A stretch of 64,000 nucleotides of DNA from Paracidovorax wautersii (GCF_031453675.1 NZ_JAVIZX010000001.1:992001-1056000), one strand, 5' to 3'; shown: positions 8,080-18,483, counted from the first letter of the stretch. Translations and numbers: made by a program. The notes: generated by a model not told the origin, from the letters alone.

Positions 8080-10851
8080 ATGCGGGTAGCCACCTGGAAC
8101 ATCAACAACGTCGTACGGCGGATCGACTTGCTGCTTGCCTGGCTGCAAAGCACGCAACCTGACGTCGTTGCGCTCCAGGAATTGAAAGCGCCAACGTCGT
8201 CGTTTCCAAGGGAGGCGCTGGCAGCCGCTGGCTACCGCTCGCTTGTGGTGGGCCAGCGTACATGGAACGGTGTTGCCCTGCTTGCCCGAGACCATGATCT
8301 GCTGCTAGTGAAAAAAGTGCTTCCGGGGGACGCCGAAGACCAGGAGGCGCGCTACATCGAGGCAGCGGTAAACGGCGTCCTCTATGCATGCTTGTATCTA
8401 CCCAATGGCAACCCGCAACCTGGTCCGAAGTTCGAGTACAAGTTGCGGTGGTTTGAACGCCTGCGCAAGCGAGCGCAGGAACTCTGGGATTCCGGAGAAC
8501 CCGTCGTTCTTTTGGGCGACTGGAACGTGGTGCCCACCGATGCTGACATCTACAAGCCGGACACCTGGCGGGACGATGCTCTGCTTCAGCCTGAACCACG
8601 AGCGGAGTTCGCTGCGGTTCTGAAACAGGGGTGGACAGATGCGCTGGAAAGCGTCCACCCCGGCGGCAAGCAGTTCACTTTCTGGGACTACCGGCGCAAG
8701 CGGTGGGAGCGCAACGCGGGTCTTCGCATCGATCACATCCTGGTTAGCAAGAAGCTCCAAGTGCTTGACGCCGGCGTCGACCGTGAGGAGCGTGGCAAGG
8801 AAGGCGCCAGCGACCATGCGCCCGTCTGGGCAGAACTGCAAGTCCGAACGTCAACCCGCGCGACGAGAGCCCGACCTGTCGCCTCAGCCGAGCCTGCATC
8901 GTCGAGGCGCCCACGCAGCGCCGGGTCGCCCTCCCTTCCGGGCGCCTCGAAGGCGAAACTGCCCGAGACCTTGTCCCCGCAGCTCGCCACTCTCGCGACC
9001 GGAAGCCTGCCTGCGGGAGATTGGGTATTTGAGTTGAAGTACGACGGCTATCGCATCCTCGCCCGATTCGACAAAGGGAGGGTGCGCTTGTTCACCAGGG
9101 CGGGACACGATTGGACGGATCGCATGCCCAGGCTTGCCAAGGAGCTTGAAACGCTCAAGCTGAAATCCGGTTGGCTTGACGGGGAGATCGTGGTGATGGG
9201 GCCGCAGGGCACCCCGGACTTCAATGCCTTGCAAAAGGCGTTCGATACCCGCTCAGCCGCCGACATTGTCTACTTCGTCTTCGATGTTCCGTTTTTTGAT
9301 GGCATGGATCTGCGGGAGGTGGAACTCAGGCACCGGCGAGAGCTCTTGCACAGTCTTCTACGCCCCCACGACGGAGACTTCGTCAGGTACAGCGCTGATG
9401 TGGAGGCTGCGCCGACGGCGGTGCTGGAAGCCGCCTGTCGACTGCATCTGGAAGGTGTCATCGCCAAAAGGCTGGACTCGACGTACAACTCGCGCCGTTC
9501 CGAAACGTGGCTGAAGCTGAAGTGCAAGCAGCGTCAGGAGTTCGTGATCGCGGGCTACACAGACCGCACGAACGGACCACGACAGGTGGGCAGCCTGCTC
9601 CTGGGCGTATATGGAGAAAAAGACGAGCTCATATCCGTAGGCAGCGTGGGAACAGGTTGGGATGCTGCAGAAGCGGCGGCTTTGAAAGATCGCCTTCAGA
9701 AGCTGGAGACGAAGGAAGTGCCGTTCGCAGCCGGAGCTTCCAAGCCTGGTCGGTGGTCACGACGGGTGGCCGGCTCGGAGCACTGGGTCCAGCCCAAGCT
9801 TGTGGCGGAAGTCGAATTCGCCGAGTGGACGCCTGATGGCCAGATCCGTCATGCGTCGTTCGTCTCGCTCCGAAGCGATAAACCCGCGAAGGTGATCGTG
9901 CGCGAGAGGGCCAAGGTGTATTCGGGCACCGGAAGCACGTCGTCCAACACCAGTGGCGTCAAAGTGAGCCACGGTGACCGCGTGATCGACCCCACGACCG
10001 GCTTCACGAAGCTGGACTTGGTACGGTACTACGAAAGCGTGGCGCAATGGATGCTCCCCCATCTGAAAGGACGGCCCGTTTCGCTCGTTCGGGGACCCTC
10101 AGGTGTGAAAGGACAGCTCTTCTTCCAAAAACACGATGACAAGCTGTCGATACCAGGCCTGAAGGAGCTGCCGGCAGACTTGTGGCCTGGGCATCCAGCA
10201 CTGCTCGAAGTGCCGACCGCCAAGGCCCTGGTGAGCAGCGCTCAGATGAATGTGATCGAGTTTCACACCTGGAACTCCCTCACGAAGAATATCGATAAGC
10301 CCGATCGGATGGTCTTCGACCTGGATCCTGGAGAAGGCACTCCATGGGCGCATGTGCAGGAAGCCGCTGTTCTGGTCCGTGCGCTGCTCGAAGAGCTTGG
10401 GCTCGATTGCTGGCTCAAGACTTCCGGAGGCAAAGGACTGCATGTGGTCGTCCCGATCACGCCCAAGCTATCGTATTCCACCGTCAAGGCGCTATCGAAG
10501 ACCATCGTTCAGCACCTTGCGAAGACCATCCCACAGCGCTTCGTCGCGAAGAGCGGCCCGTCCAATCGCGTGGGAAAGCTGTTCGTTGACTATCTGCGCA
10601 ACGGGCATGGCGCGACCACGGCGACTGCGTTCTCCGCGCGCGCCCGGCCGGGGATGGGTGTGTCCATGCCGATCGCCTGGGACGACCTGCCCAGTCTCAA
10701 GTCCGGTGCGAACTGGAGCATCGCTACCGCCCCTGAATACTTGGCCTCCCGGAATGCGGACCCTTGGAGCGGCTACTGGCAAAAGAAGCAGTCGCTAGCG
10801 TCCGCCGTGCGACTGCTGGGGTTCAAGCCGCAGCTCCAGTCTCAGAGCTGA
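8080..10851 (+). CDS. LigD-like fusion: EEP nuclease - ATP-dependent DNA ligase - polymerase
   Basis: 923 aa from the ATG at 8080 (MRVATWNINNV). Residues 1-262 are an exonuclease-III type EEP domain (WNINNV, LQELK, GDWNVVPTDADI, SDHAPVWAEL). A basic linker follows. Residues about 290-610 are an ATP-dependent ligase: nucleotidyl lysine K320 in KYDGYR, LDGEIVV, EGVIAKR, WLKLKC, and an OB fold. Residues about 625-905 are the LigD primase/polymerase with DLD at 747-749 and SGGKGLH. Usual proteobacterial LigD carries a 3'-phosphoesterase domain instead of EEP. The likely role is end processing, gap filling and sealing in non-homologous end joining. No ku gene is visible nearby. Confidence 0.88.
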   Translation: MRVATWNINNVVRRIDLLLAWLQSTQPDVVALQELKAPTSSFPREALAAAGYRSLVVGQRTWNGVALLARDHDLLLVKKVLPGDAEDQEARYIEAAVNGVLYACLYLPNGNPQPGPKFEYKLRWFERLRKRAQELWDSGEPVVLLGDWNVVPTDADIYKPDTWRDDALLQPEPRAEFAAVLKQGWTDALESVHPGGKQFTFWDYRRKRWERNAGLRIDHILVSKKLQVLDAGVDREERGKEGASDHAPVWAELQVRTSTRATRARPVASAEPASSRRPRSAGSPSLPGASKAKLPETLSPQLATLATGSLPAGDWVFELKYDGYRILARFDKGRVRLFTRAGHDWTDRMPRLAKELETLKLKSGWLDGEIVVMGPQGTPDFNALQKAFDTRSAADIVYFVFDVPFFDGMDLREVELRHRRELLHSLLRPHDGDFVRYSADVEAAPTAVLEAACRLHLEGVIAKRLDSTYNSRRSETWLKLKCKQRQEFVIAGYTDRTNGPRQVGSLLLGVYGEKDELISVGSVGTGWDAAEAAALKDRLQKLETKEVPFAAGASKPGRWSRRVAGSEHWVQPKLVAEVEFAEWTPDGQIRHASFVSLRSDKPAKVIVRERAKVYSGTGSTSSNTSGVKVSHGDRVIDPTTGFTKLDLVRYYESVAQWMLPHLKGRPVSLVRGPSGVKGQLFFQKHDDKLSIPGLKELPADLWPGHPALLEVPTAKALVSSAQMNVIEFHTWNSLTKNIDKPDRMVFDLDPGEGTPWAHVQEAAVLVRALLEELGLDCWLKTSGGKGLHVVVPITPKLSYSTVKALSKTIVQHLAKTIPQRFVAKSGPSNRVGKLFVDYLRNGHGATTATAFSARARPGMGVSMPIAWDDLPSLKSGANWSIATAPEYLASRNADPWSGYWQKKQSLASAVRLLGFKPQLQSQS

Positions 10852-11001
10852 TCTCTGAAACGGCCCTCCAGACATTGGAAGAACTAGTCAAGACAGCTAC
10901 CGGCGCGCCGTGAAAACGCAACAGCCGCTCGAAAAGTCCTGACAGCTTGTGGACAGCTTTCTACACTCGCAGCAAACGACTACAAGTTCGGGAGACACAG
11001 T

Positions 11002-11029
11002 GCGCCGCGACGCCGTCGGCGTCTGGCGC
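11002..11029 (+). promoter_or_regulatory. Hairpin in the leader of the chemoreceptor gene
   Basis: GCGCCGCGACGCC pairs with GGCGTCTGGCGC around a GTC loop, with one bulge. It lies 41 bp before the chemoreceptor ATG. There is no T-run, so it is more likely a leader structure than a terminator. Confidence 0.35.
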
Positions 11030-11070
11030 GCGCCCGTCCGTGGTCGCTACCCACAGAACCGGCGTACTCT

Positions 11071-12840
11071 ATGAAATTCCTCACTCACATGTCCGTGGCT
11101 AAGCGCCTCGCCCTGGGCTTCGCGCTCGTCCTTTTGCTTTCCATGGGGGTTATCGCTCTGAGCATCGCTCGGTTGAACGCTTTGGCGGACGCTACCGAGG
11201 AAATGGTGCAGAACCCCATCAAGACGGAGCGTCTGGTGAGCGATTGGTCGCGCAATCTGCACACTGGCATCACCCGCACGGCGGCAGTGGCACGTAGCTC
11301 CGATCCGGTGCTGGCAGAGTTCTTCGCGGAAGACAGCAAGGCCTCCTCTAAGAGCTCTGGCGAACTTCAGAAAGCCGTCGAGGCTCTTATGTTCCTCGAC
11401 TCTGAAAAGAAGAATTTTCAGGAGATCGGAGCGCTACGCGCGGTGTACCTCAAGAATCGCGACACCATTTTTGCCCTCAAAAAGGAAGGCAGAGTGGATG
11501 AGGCAAACGCGTTGCTGGAATCGCAGTTCATGCCTGACGCCAAGCGCTATGCGGCAAAGATGGACGAACTCCTGCGCAACCAGCGTGAGCAGGTGGACCA
11601 ACTGGGCCGTGCAATCCAGGACAACCGCAGTTCCAGCCGCCGGTTGTTAGTGGTGCTGGGCGTGCTCAGCGTGGCATTGGGCGCCCTGTTTTCCTGGATC
11701 CTGGCACGGTCGGTCACGGCGCCGCTGGCGCAGGCATCACATCTGGCACGACGTGTGGCCGAAGGCGACCTCACTGCGCGCGTACCCGCACACGGCAAGG
11801 ACGAAGTGGGAGAACTTCTGTCTTCGCTGGAGGTGATGCAGACCAATCTGGCTACCGTAGTAAGCCAAGTGCGCCGCGGTTCGGAGTCTGTGTCCAACGC
11901 TAGCACCGAGATCGCCCAAGGCAACAGCGACCTGAGCTCCCGAACCGAACACCAGGCCAGCGCGCTGGAACAGACCGCCGCCAGCATGGAAGAGCTGAAC
12001 TCCGCCGTGCGTAACAACGCGGACAACGCGAAGCAGGCCAACCAGCTGGCACTGACTGCATCCAACGTCGCCGTCCAAGGCGGCGCCGTCGTCGGTGAGG
12101 TCGTGGAGACCATGAAGGGCATCAATGATGCCAGCCGCAAGATTGGCGACATCATCAGCGTCATCGACTCCATTGCGTTTCAGACCAACATCCTGGCGCT
12201 CAATGCCGCCGTTGAGGCGGCCCGGGCCGGCGAACAGGGTCGCGGTTTTGCAGTGGTGGCGTCTGAGGTGCGTAGCCTGGCCAGCCGCAGCGCTGAGGCA
12301 GCCAAGGAGATCAAGAGCCTGATCAACGCCAGCGTGGAGCGAGTGGAACAGGGAACCTCCTTGGTGGACAAAGCGGGGCAGACCATGAGCGAGGTGGTGA
12401 CCAGCATTCGCCGCGTGACCGACATCATGGGAGAAATCAGCGCCGCGAGCAGCGAGCAAAGCGCGGGCGTCGCCCAAGTGGGCGAAGCCGTCACCTCGAT
12501 GGATCAAGCCACACAGCAGAACGCAGCGTTGGTGGAACAGATGGCAGCGGCGGCGAGCAGCCTCCGTACCCAAGCACAGGACTTGGTGCACGTCGTAGCG
12601 GTGTTCCAGATCTCCGAATCTCAACGGCCTCAGGAGATGCTGCGTACGTCTGCGGCTGTGAAGCCCTACAGCCCCTCTGTGCCTGCAGCAACGACGCCAA
12701 AACGCGCCAACACCACTTCAGCCGCAAAAGTGCCGGTCGCGAAGAAGGCAACCGTGCCCGCACCGGCTCTTTCCAACGCGACACCTGCAGTCGATCGCTC
12801 CACTAGTGCCGGCAAGGACGATGAGTGGGAGGCTTTCTGA
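11071..12840 (+). CDS. Methyl-accepting chemotaxis protein
   Basis: 589 aa inner-membrane chemoreceptor. TM1 is near residues 12-31, a periplasmic helical-bundle sensor spans about 32-190, TM2 is near 192-212 ([20 protein letters not shown]), then a HAMP domain. The long coiled-coil signalling domain has the hairpin tip [32 protein letters not shown], given here only as landmark residues 372-403. It ends in DEWEAF, the pentapeptide-type tether that binds the CheR/CheB adaptation enzymes. The ligand is unknown. The hybrid kinase follows 158 bp downstream in the same direction. Confidence 0.95.
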   Translation: MKFLTHMSVAKRLALGFALVLLLSMGVIALSIARLNALADATEEMVQNPIKTERLVSDWSRNLHTGITRTAAVARSSDPVLAEFFAEDSKASSKSSGELQKAVEALMFLDSEKKNFQEIGALRAVYLKNRDTIFALKKEGRVDEANALLESQFMPDAKRYAAKMDELLRNQREQVDQLGRAIQDNRSSSRRLLVVLGVLSVALGALFSWILARSVTAPLAQASHLARRVAEGDLTARVPAHGKDEVGELLSSLEVMQTNLATVVSQVRRGSESVSNASTEIAQGNSDLSSRTEHQASALEQTAASMEELNSAVRNNADNAKQANQLALTASNVAVQGGAVVGEVVETMKGINDASRKIGDIISVIDSIAFQTNILALNAAVEAARAGEQGRGFAVVASEVRSLASRSAEAAKEIKSLINASVERVEQGTSLVDKAGQTMSEVVTSIRRVTDIMGEISAASSEQSAGVAQVGEAVTSMDQATQQNAALVEQMAAAASSLRTQAQDLVHVVAVFQISESQRPQEMLRTSAAVKPYSPSVPAATTPKRANTTSAAKVPVAKKATVPAPALSNATPAVDRSTSAGKDDEWEAF

Positions 12841-12998
12841 TCCCGGAAGCGGTCTTGATCGGTTCAGGGATCGCCAGTTTCACCGACCAAGGGATGGCAA
12901 GCCATGGCAGTGTCATAGCACCGGCATCAGACTTCGGGGTATAAGCTCGAATCTGTTTTTCCCTCCGCTGGCCTACATGGACCCGCCCAAGGCTTCCC

Positions 12999-15215
12999 AT
13001 GCGATTCAAAAGTCAGCTGTTCGCTCTCGTACTCTCGGTCCTCATTCCCGCGTTCATCGCGGCAATGTTGGCGGTCTGGTACGTCTACAGAGACGAGCAA
13101 ATGGCACAGGAAGCGCGCTTCCTGGCTACCACGCGTGCCTTTTCACATCTCGTAGATAACGAACTCAAATCGCGTCAACGGATCCTGCAGACCATTGCCA
13201 ACTCTCCAGCCCTTGCGGATGGCGATCTCGAGGCTTTCTACGCATTCGCCAAGAATAACGCCCCTACCGAAGACACCACCATCATTCTTTTCGATAAGAC
13301 TGGGCGCCAGCTGATCAATACACGCGCTGCTTTTGGAGCAGCCCTGCCAGCGCAACGCGCTTCCACCATGGAAGCGTTGATGCAGCGTCATGGGGTTCTC
13401 AGTCCACTGGTCTCCGATGTCTTCTTTGCTCCCTTGGGCAAGCGATACGATTTCAGTATCCAAGTACCTTACATGGAACGAGGTGAGGTCAGCTACTTCG
13501 TGGCGATGGGTTTGAATGCAGCGGCCCTGCAGCAGTTGATGGCGCAGCAGAACCTCCCTCAGGACTGGCTCAGCGTGATCGTCGATCGCAAGGGCGTTCT
13601 CGTGGCGCGGTCCCGTGACCCTGAGAAGTTTGTCGGTAAGCCGGCGGACGAAGCCCTTCAACAGAAATTCTCGACCCAGGTCAGCGGAACTACGCGATCG
13701 GTGACGCTGGACGGCGTGCCCGTTAAAACATTTTTCTACAGAGTGCCCGCCGCAGACTGGACAGTAGTTCTCAGCATCCCAGAGAGCGAAGTACGCCAAA
13801 GTGCGGTCAGGGGTGCCATGGTTTTTGCGGCTACCTCGCTATTGATACTTGGTCTCGCACTGGTGATCGCAAGGCGAATCGGGCTGAGCGTGATCGCCCG
13901 CATGCGCAGATTGGAGTTGGCAGCTGAAGCACTCGGAAGAGGTGAGAGGGTTACGTACGAACCCCTGGGCTTGGTCGAGGTCGATGAGGTCGGAAAGCGT
14001 ATCGCTCTTGCCAGCGATCAGCTCGGTGCAGCGCAACGCGAACTCGAGCTCCGCGTGGCGCACGCCGTGGAAGAGAGCGAGCGAGCGCAAAGAGCGTTGC
14101 TCCAAGCCCAGAAAATGGAAGCTTTGGGCCGCCTGACTGGCGGGATCGCACACGAGTTCAACAATCTTCTGCAGACGCTTGCCACGTCGCTGCAACTGGC
14201 CAAGAAGGCCAAAGATCCCGAGCGGGTGCAGTCTTTACTCGAGAGCTGCACGAAGGCGCTCAAGCGTGCCAAGACCCTTACCGGTCAACTGAGCTCCTTT
14301 GGTCGCACCCAGGATGCTCGGCTGGAGACGGTTTATCTGCCAAAGCAGGTGCGGGACTTCCGCCAGTTGGTTGAAAACGTACTTCCCGCCACTGTGTCGC
14401 TTGAAGTCGAGTTGGCTGAGGACGTGTGGCCGGTCACGATCGACCCGACGCAGTTTGAACTGGCTTTTCTCAACCTCGTGATCAACGCGAAGGACGCTAT
14501 GCCGTCGGGCGGGAGCATCAAGGTCACTGTGATGAACGAGCTGAGGGTGCGTCCCGGTGCAGATCTTCCGACAGGTGACTATGTTCGCTTAACCGTCAGT
14601 GATTCAGGGTTCGGAATGCCGCCCGAGGTGATGGCCAAGGCCTTGGACCCATTTTTCACAACGAAGGAGGTCGGCAAGGGTACCGGTCTGGGCCTTCCCC
14701 AAGCCTTCGGCTTCGCGCGGCAATCTGGAGGACTACTGGTACTGAGTACCCAAGAAGGTGCCGGCACAAAGGTGGACATTTACCTTCCCAGAGCGGGGGA
14801 CGCACCCGTCGAGCCTCCGGCCCGAACCGAAGACACTGCTGACAACCAGCAGCGTGTAAATGCGACGCTCCTGTTCGTTGAAGACGATCCGTTGGTTCGG
14901 GAGAGTGTCGCGCCCGCTCTCGAATATGCAGGTTACTTCGTGGTAATTGCAGAGAACGCGGAGGCGGCTCTCGCGTGCCTGGAAGCTGGAACCAAAGTTG
15001 ACTTCGTATTTTCGGATGTCGTGATGCCGGGCGCGTTGAACGGTATCGACCTAGCCAAGGCTGTTCAAAGCCGGTTCCCACACATCAAGGTCGTTCTCGC
15101 GACCGGGTACTCGGAGAACCGAGTCGCCATTGCAGGAGTGAACGTTCTGGCGAAGCCTTATGACGTCACTGACGTGCTGCGCATATTGAAGAAAAGCGCG
15201 ATCTCTGGGGGGTGA
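12999..15215 (+). CDS. Hybrid sensor histidine kinase
   Basis: 738 aa. An N-terminal TM (residues 7-29) and a second TM (about 268-289) flank a dCache-like periplasmic sensor, followed by HAMP. The dimerisation box is GGIAHEFNNLL. The ATPase part has NLVINAKDAM (N box), DSGFGM (G1) and GTGLGL (G2). The C-terminal receiver has VEDD, the acceptor in FSDVVMP and the lysine in LAKPYD. It should autophosphorylate in response to an external signal and pass phosphate to its own receiver. No DNA-binding partner is adjacent. Confidence 0.93.
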   Translation: MRFKSQLFALVLSVLIPAFIAAMLAVWYVYRDEQMAQEARFLATTRAFSHLVDNELKSRQRILQTIANSPALADGDLEAFYAFAKNNAPTEDTTIILFDKTGRQLINTRAAFGAALPAQRASTMEALMQRHGVLSPLVSDVFFAPLGKRYDFSIQVPYMERGEVSYFVAMGLNAAALQQLMAQQNLPQDWLSVIVDRKGVLVARSRDPEKFVGKPADEALQQKFSTQVSGTTRSVTLDGVPVKTFFYRVPAADWTVVLSIPESEVRQSAVRGAMVFAATSLLILGLALVIARRIGLSVIARMRRLELAAEALGRGERVTYEPLGLVEVDEVGKRIALASDQLGAAQRELELRVAHAVEESERAQRALLQAQKMEALGRLTGGIAHEFNNLLQTLATSLQLAKKAKDPERVQSLLESCTKALKRAKTLTGQLSSFGRTQDARLETVYLPKQVRDFRQLVENVLPATVSLEVELAEDVWPVTIDPTQFELAFLNLVINAKDAMPSGGSIKVTVMNELRVRPGADLPTGDYVRLTVSDSGFGMPPEVMAKALDPFFTTKEVGKGTGLGLPQAFGFARQSGGLLVLSTQEGAGTKVDIYLPRAGDAPVEPPARTEDTADNQQRVNATLLFVEDDPLVRESVAPALEYAGYFVVIAENAEAALACLEAGTKVDFVFSDVVMPGALNGIDLAKAVQSRFPHIKVVLATGYSENRVAIAGVNVLAKPYDVTDVLRILKKSAISGG

Positions 15216-15380
15216 ACCGCAAGGCCACCAGAGGGTGAGATCAGGCTCAAAGACGCCTTTTATGTCCGACGTGGGGCGAGGCGTCATCGGTCACACCTAA
15301 CAATAAAACTCCGTATTGCAATTGCATTAGGTAGTCGGCGAAGGCGACCTCGGCTGGCGCAAGTTGCGTTTTGATCCGAC

Positions 15381-15405
15381 AAAAAAAAGGCCCGCATGCG
15401 CGGGC
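15381..15405 (-). terminator. Rho-independent terminator for the leftward FNR-type gene
   Basis: GCCCGCATGCGCGGGC (15390-15405) forms a hairpin; eight A on the plus strand (15381-15388) give a U-run for leftward transcripts. It ends the gene at 15566. The rest of 15216-15565 shows no gene. Confidence 0.75.
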
Positions 15406-15565
15406 AAATGCGACTTAGTCGCCAGAGGGTGCCGGGATTACCGGCGAGATCGATATTGCCACGGCTGATAGTTTTTGTTTGTAGGCATTTTCTTACAGTG
15501 TGAAAGTGCATGTGACGGGAGATGGTGAGGCGACGCGGCATCTTAAACTGGCTCCCCGTGGCGTC

Positions 15566-16285
15566 TCAGCCGCCGCGCTGATGGCTCGCGATGTCACGGA
15601 GAGCATCCGCATTGACGATGCGGACCTGTTTTTGGCTGACCTCTAAGATTCGTTCTTCCACTAGCTTGGAAAAGGTACGGCTAACAGTTTCAATCTTCAT
15701 TCCTAAATAGCTGCCGATCTCCTCCCGGGACATACGCAGGATCATCTCTGTGCGCGAGAAGCCACGAGCATGCAACCGCTGGACGAGATTCAACAGAAAG
15801 GCAGCGAGACGCTCCTCTGCGCGCATGCTGCCCAGCAGGAGCATTACACCGTGTTCTCGCACGATTTCGCGACTCATGATTTTGTGCACGTGGTGCTGGA
15901 GCGCCGTGATTTCGCGCGACATCTCCTCTAGGCGGTCAAACGGCATGACGCAGACTTCGGCGTCTTCCAATGCGACAGCATTGCAGGTGTAGCGTTCGCT
16001 CACGATTCCGTCTAGACCGATGATTTCCCCTGCCATCTGAAACCCAGTAACCTGCTCGCGTCCGTCCTCTGTAGTCACGCACGTCTTGAAGAAACCAGTA
16101 CGGATCGCGTACAGAGAACTGAAGGTCTCTCCATCGCTGTAAAGAGGGGCACCGCGTTCAACCTTGCGGCGCTTTGCAACGATTTCGTCGATGCGCCGCA
16201 GTTGCTTTTCATCCAGCCCCATCGGCATACACAATTCTCGCAAGTTGCATTTTGAACATGCAACCTTGATGGTTTGTAGGTCCAT
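15566..16285 (-). CDS. fnr: FNR-type oxygen-responsive transcription regulator
   Basis: 239 aa CRP/FNR-family protein. Cysteines C10, C13, C19 and C101 match the four [4Fe-4S] ligands of E. coli FNR, so it should sense oxygen by cluster loss. Next come the cyclic-nucleotide-like barrel and a dimer helix (HVHKIMSREIVREHG). The C-terminal HTH has the recognition helix MKIETVSRTFSKL with the E-SR FNR signature. It is carried inside the transposon, so the host probably also has a chromosomal copy. A strong terminator follows. Confidence 0.93.
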   Translation of the reverse strand: MDLQTIKVACSKCNLRELCMPMGLDEKQLRRIDEIVAKRRKVERGAPLYSDGETFSSLYAIRTGFFKTCVTTEDGREQVTGFQMAGEIIGLDGIVSERYTCNAVALEDAEVCVMPFDRLEEMSREITALQHHVHKIMSREIVREHGVMLLLGSMRAEERLAAFLLNLVQRLHARGFSRTEMILRMSREEIGSYLGMKIETVSRTFSKLVEERILEVSQKQVRIVNADALRDIASHQRGG

Positions 16286-16574
16286 AATTGCGGCGCGCAG
16301 TCTACGTCTCGAGAGATCCCGCCCCTAACTGGAAAGTAAGCGATAAGGTCATTGTGGTGGGCGCGGCCGCTCGCTGCGGTGTAGGACCTAACCTCGGAAT
16401 TCTGCGTACCCTTCCGAGAGGACGTTCGCGCCAAGGGTTCAATTAAAGCCGAGAAATCGACCTCGATGTCGGAGAAGACTTGCCTCGTACAAGCGCCGGT
16501 CCTGAAGGGCCGGCACTCGCAACCTGCTGTGTTTGAGTCTTAATCCGCGTTGACAAATCTCCCGACAATTCGAC

Positions 16575-18422
16575 TTAAGGTATGCCTGCTCCACTCCCGG
16601 TCGGTTCTCGGCTGTCATGCGATCCGGTCATTAATCCGCTTTCCAGATTAACTAGGATTGCATTGATGAAACTCGAATTCATATATGATAGCGGACCATT
16701 TGACGTAGCCGTCTCGCCGCCTTTAAATGCATGTCCCATTGCTTTTAGCTTTTCCTTTGTGGCAACGGGAATGGCTTGGTAATCGAGAGAGGTTACATCA
16801 GGCAACCATTGGTGATGAATCCGGGGAGCATCCACTGCTTGCTTCACGTCAAGCTGATAGTCTAGAGCATTCATAATGACTTGAGCCACGCCACTAATAA
16901 TTCGTGGGCCGCCTGCCCCTCCTACCACCATCGCTACTTTATTGTTCTTCGTAATAATGGTAGGTGACATCGAGCTAAGGGAACGCTTCTCAGGTGCAAT
17001 CGAATTTGCCGGTCCTTGCACCAAGCCAAACGCATTTGGAGCACCGACCTTGGCGGTGAATCCAATCATGGTGTCATTGAGGAAGTATCCAGCCTCGCCG
17101 GCCACCTTACCCGTTCCAAACCTTAATCCGAGTGAGTAGGTTACTGAGACCGCGTTGCCCCACTTATCGACCACTGAATAGTGAGTCGTGAATCTTGATT
17201 CCTTCGCAACGGGAACTTTCTTCAAGTCATCAGAGCTGCCAGCCCTAGATGATGATATTTTGCTGCGGATTTCAGCAGCATAGCGCTTGTCCGTAAGCCT
17301 CGAGACATCATTGGTAACGAACCGAGGGTCGCCAATCTCCATGTTCCTATCGTGAAAAACATAACGGAAGGCCTCAATCAAATGATGCAGATTTTCAGGC
17401 GATTGATAGCCTTTTTCCGAAAGCGGAAATCCTTCCATTATGTTGAGGGTTTGACATATTGAAACGCCACCTGAACTGGGCGGGGCCGCAGATATTACGT
17501 TGTAGCCTCGATACGTACAACGCACCGGGTCGTACTCCAATGCCTGATATTTTTCGAAGTCGGACTGTGTGAGGATGCCACCAGCAGCAGAACTTGCGCG
17601 CACGGTCTCCGCTGGAATCCAACCTTGGTAGAAGGACTGAGCACCGTCATTTGCGATGGTCTGCAAGGTTTTAGCGAGATTCGGTTGCTTAAAGATTTCG
17701 CCGGCCTTGTAGGGCTCACCATTTTTCATGAAGAATCGACCGATATACGCATCACTTTTCGCAAGCGCAGCAAGCTCAGCGGAGTGCTCCACGATATCGT
17801 CCCATTGGGTCAACCTAAAACCATCATTCGCGAGTCTGACAGCGGGAATGACCAATGTCTTATGCGGAAGGGTTCCGAATTTATTCCGTGCAAATTCAAG
17901 TCCGGCCACGGTACCTGGCACGGCGACACCATTCCATGAACGGGCCCCCGCGTCGCCGACGACCTTGCCCTCCGAATCTAAATACATAGTAGGGGTAGCT
18001 CGGGCCGGCGCAGCTTCACGAAAATCGATCATGGTTTCGACGCCGTTTGCCATGCGAACAGTCATAAAACCGCCACCACCGATATTTCCGGCTCCCGGCA
18101 CTGTGACCGCCATGGCATATCCGACGGCAACGGCGGCATCAATAGCGTTGCCGCCGTCAGACAAAATTGCAGCACCAATTTTGCTTGCCAAATGGTGCCC
18201 ACTAGACACCATTCCATTTCGGCCGGCGGCCGCAGTATGCGCTGGCTGGTAAACCGCCACGCTGTCGACCAGCAGAGCCGAATTACTGACAACGGGCTTC
18301 GGTTCTGCGGCGTGGATCGAAATGGTGGAGATAAAAATGACCAGCCCAATCGGAGCTGAAAGTACAGCTCGACCATAAAGCGGCGCGCGCTTCTTCCCGG
18401 GGTCGCTATTTAGTTCGGCCAT
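16575..18422 (-). CDS. ggt: Gamma-glutamyltransferase (Ggt)
   Basis: 615 aa from the ATG at 18422, preferred over 18467 because it has a weak GGA ribosome site and is followed by a normal signal peptide (basic start, then LSAPIGLVIFISTISIHAAEP). This is a periplasmic N-terminal nucleophile enzyme that hydrolyses glutathione and other gamma-glutamyl compounds. The N-terminal part has GNAIDAAVA and GGGFM. The self-cleavage and catalytic threonine lies in FTTHYSV, and later GGAGGPRI is present. Base composition is visibly more AT-rich than its neighbours, suggesting a different donor. Confidence 0.93.
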   Translation of the reverse strand: MAELNSDPGKKRAPLYGRAVLSAPIGLVIFISTISIHAAEPKPVVSNSALLVDSVAVYQPAHTAAAGRNGMVSSGHHLASKIGAAILSDGGNAIDAAVAVGYAMAVTVPGAGNIGGGGFMTVRMANGVETMIDFREAAPARATPTMYLDSEGKVVGDAGARSWNGVAVPGTVAGLEFARNKFGTLPHKTLVIPAVRLANDGFRLTQWDDIVEHSAELAALAKSDAYIGRFFMKNGEPYKAGEIFKQPNLAKTLQTIANDGAQSFYQGWIPAETVRASSAAGGILTQSDFEKYQALEYDPVRCTYRGYNVISAAPPSSGGVSICQTLNIMEGFPLSEKGYQSPENLHHLIEAFRYVFHDRNMEIGDPRFVTNDVSRLTDKRYAAEIRSKISSSRAGSSDDLKKVPVAKESRFTTHYSVVDKWGNAVSVTYSLGLRFGTGKVAGEAGYFLNDTMIGFTAKVGAPNAFGLVQGPANSIAPEKRSLSSMSPTIITKNNKVAMVVGGAGGPRIISGVAQVIMNALDYQLDVKQAVDAPRIHHQWLPDVTSLDYQAIPVATKEKLKAMGHAFKGGETATSNGPLSYMNSSFINAILVNLESGLMTGSHDSREPTGSGAGIP

Positions 18423-18483
18423 GATTGATTCCGTTGTAATGACAGCAGTCAGCTTAGCCAGAAACATTCAGATGAGATAACTA

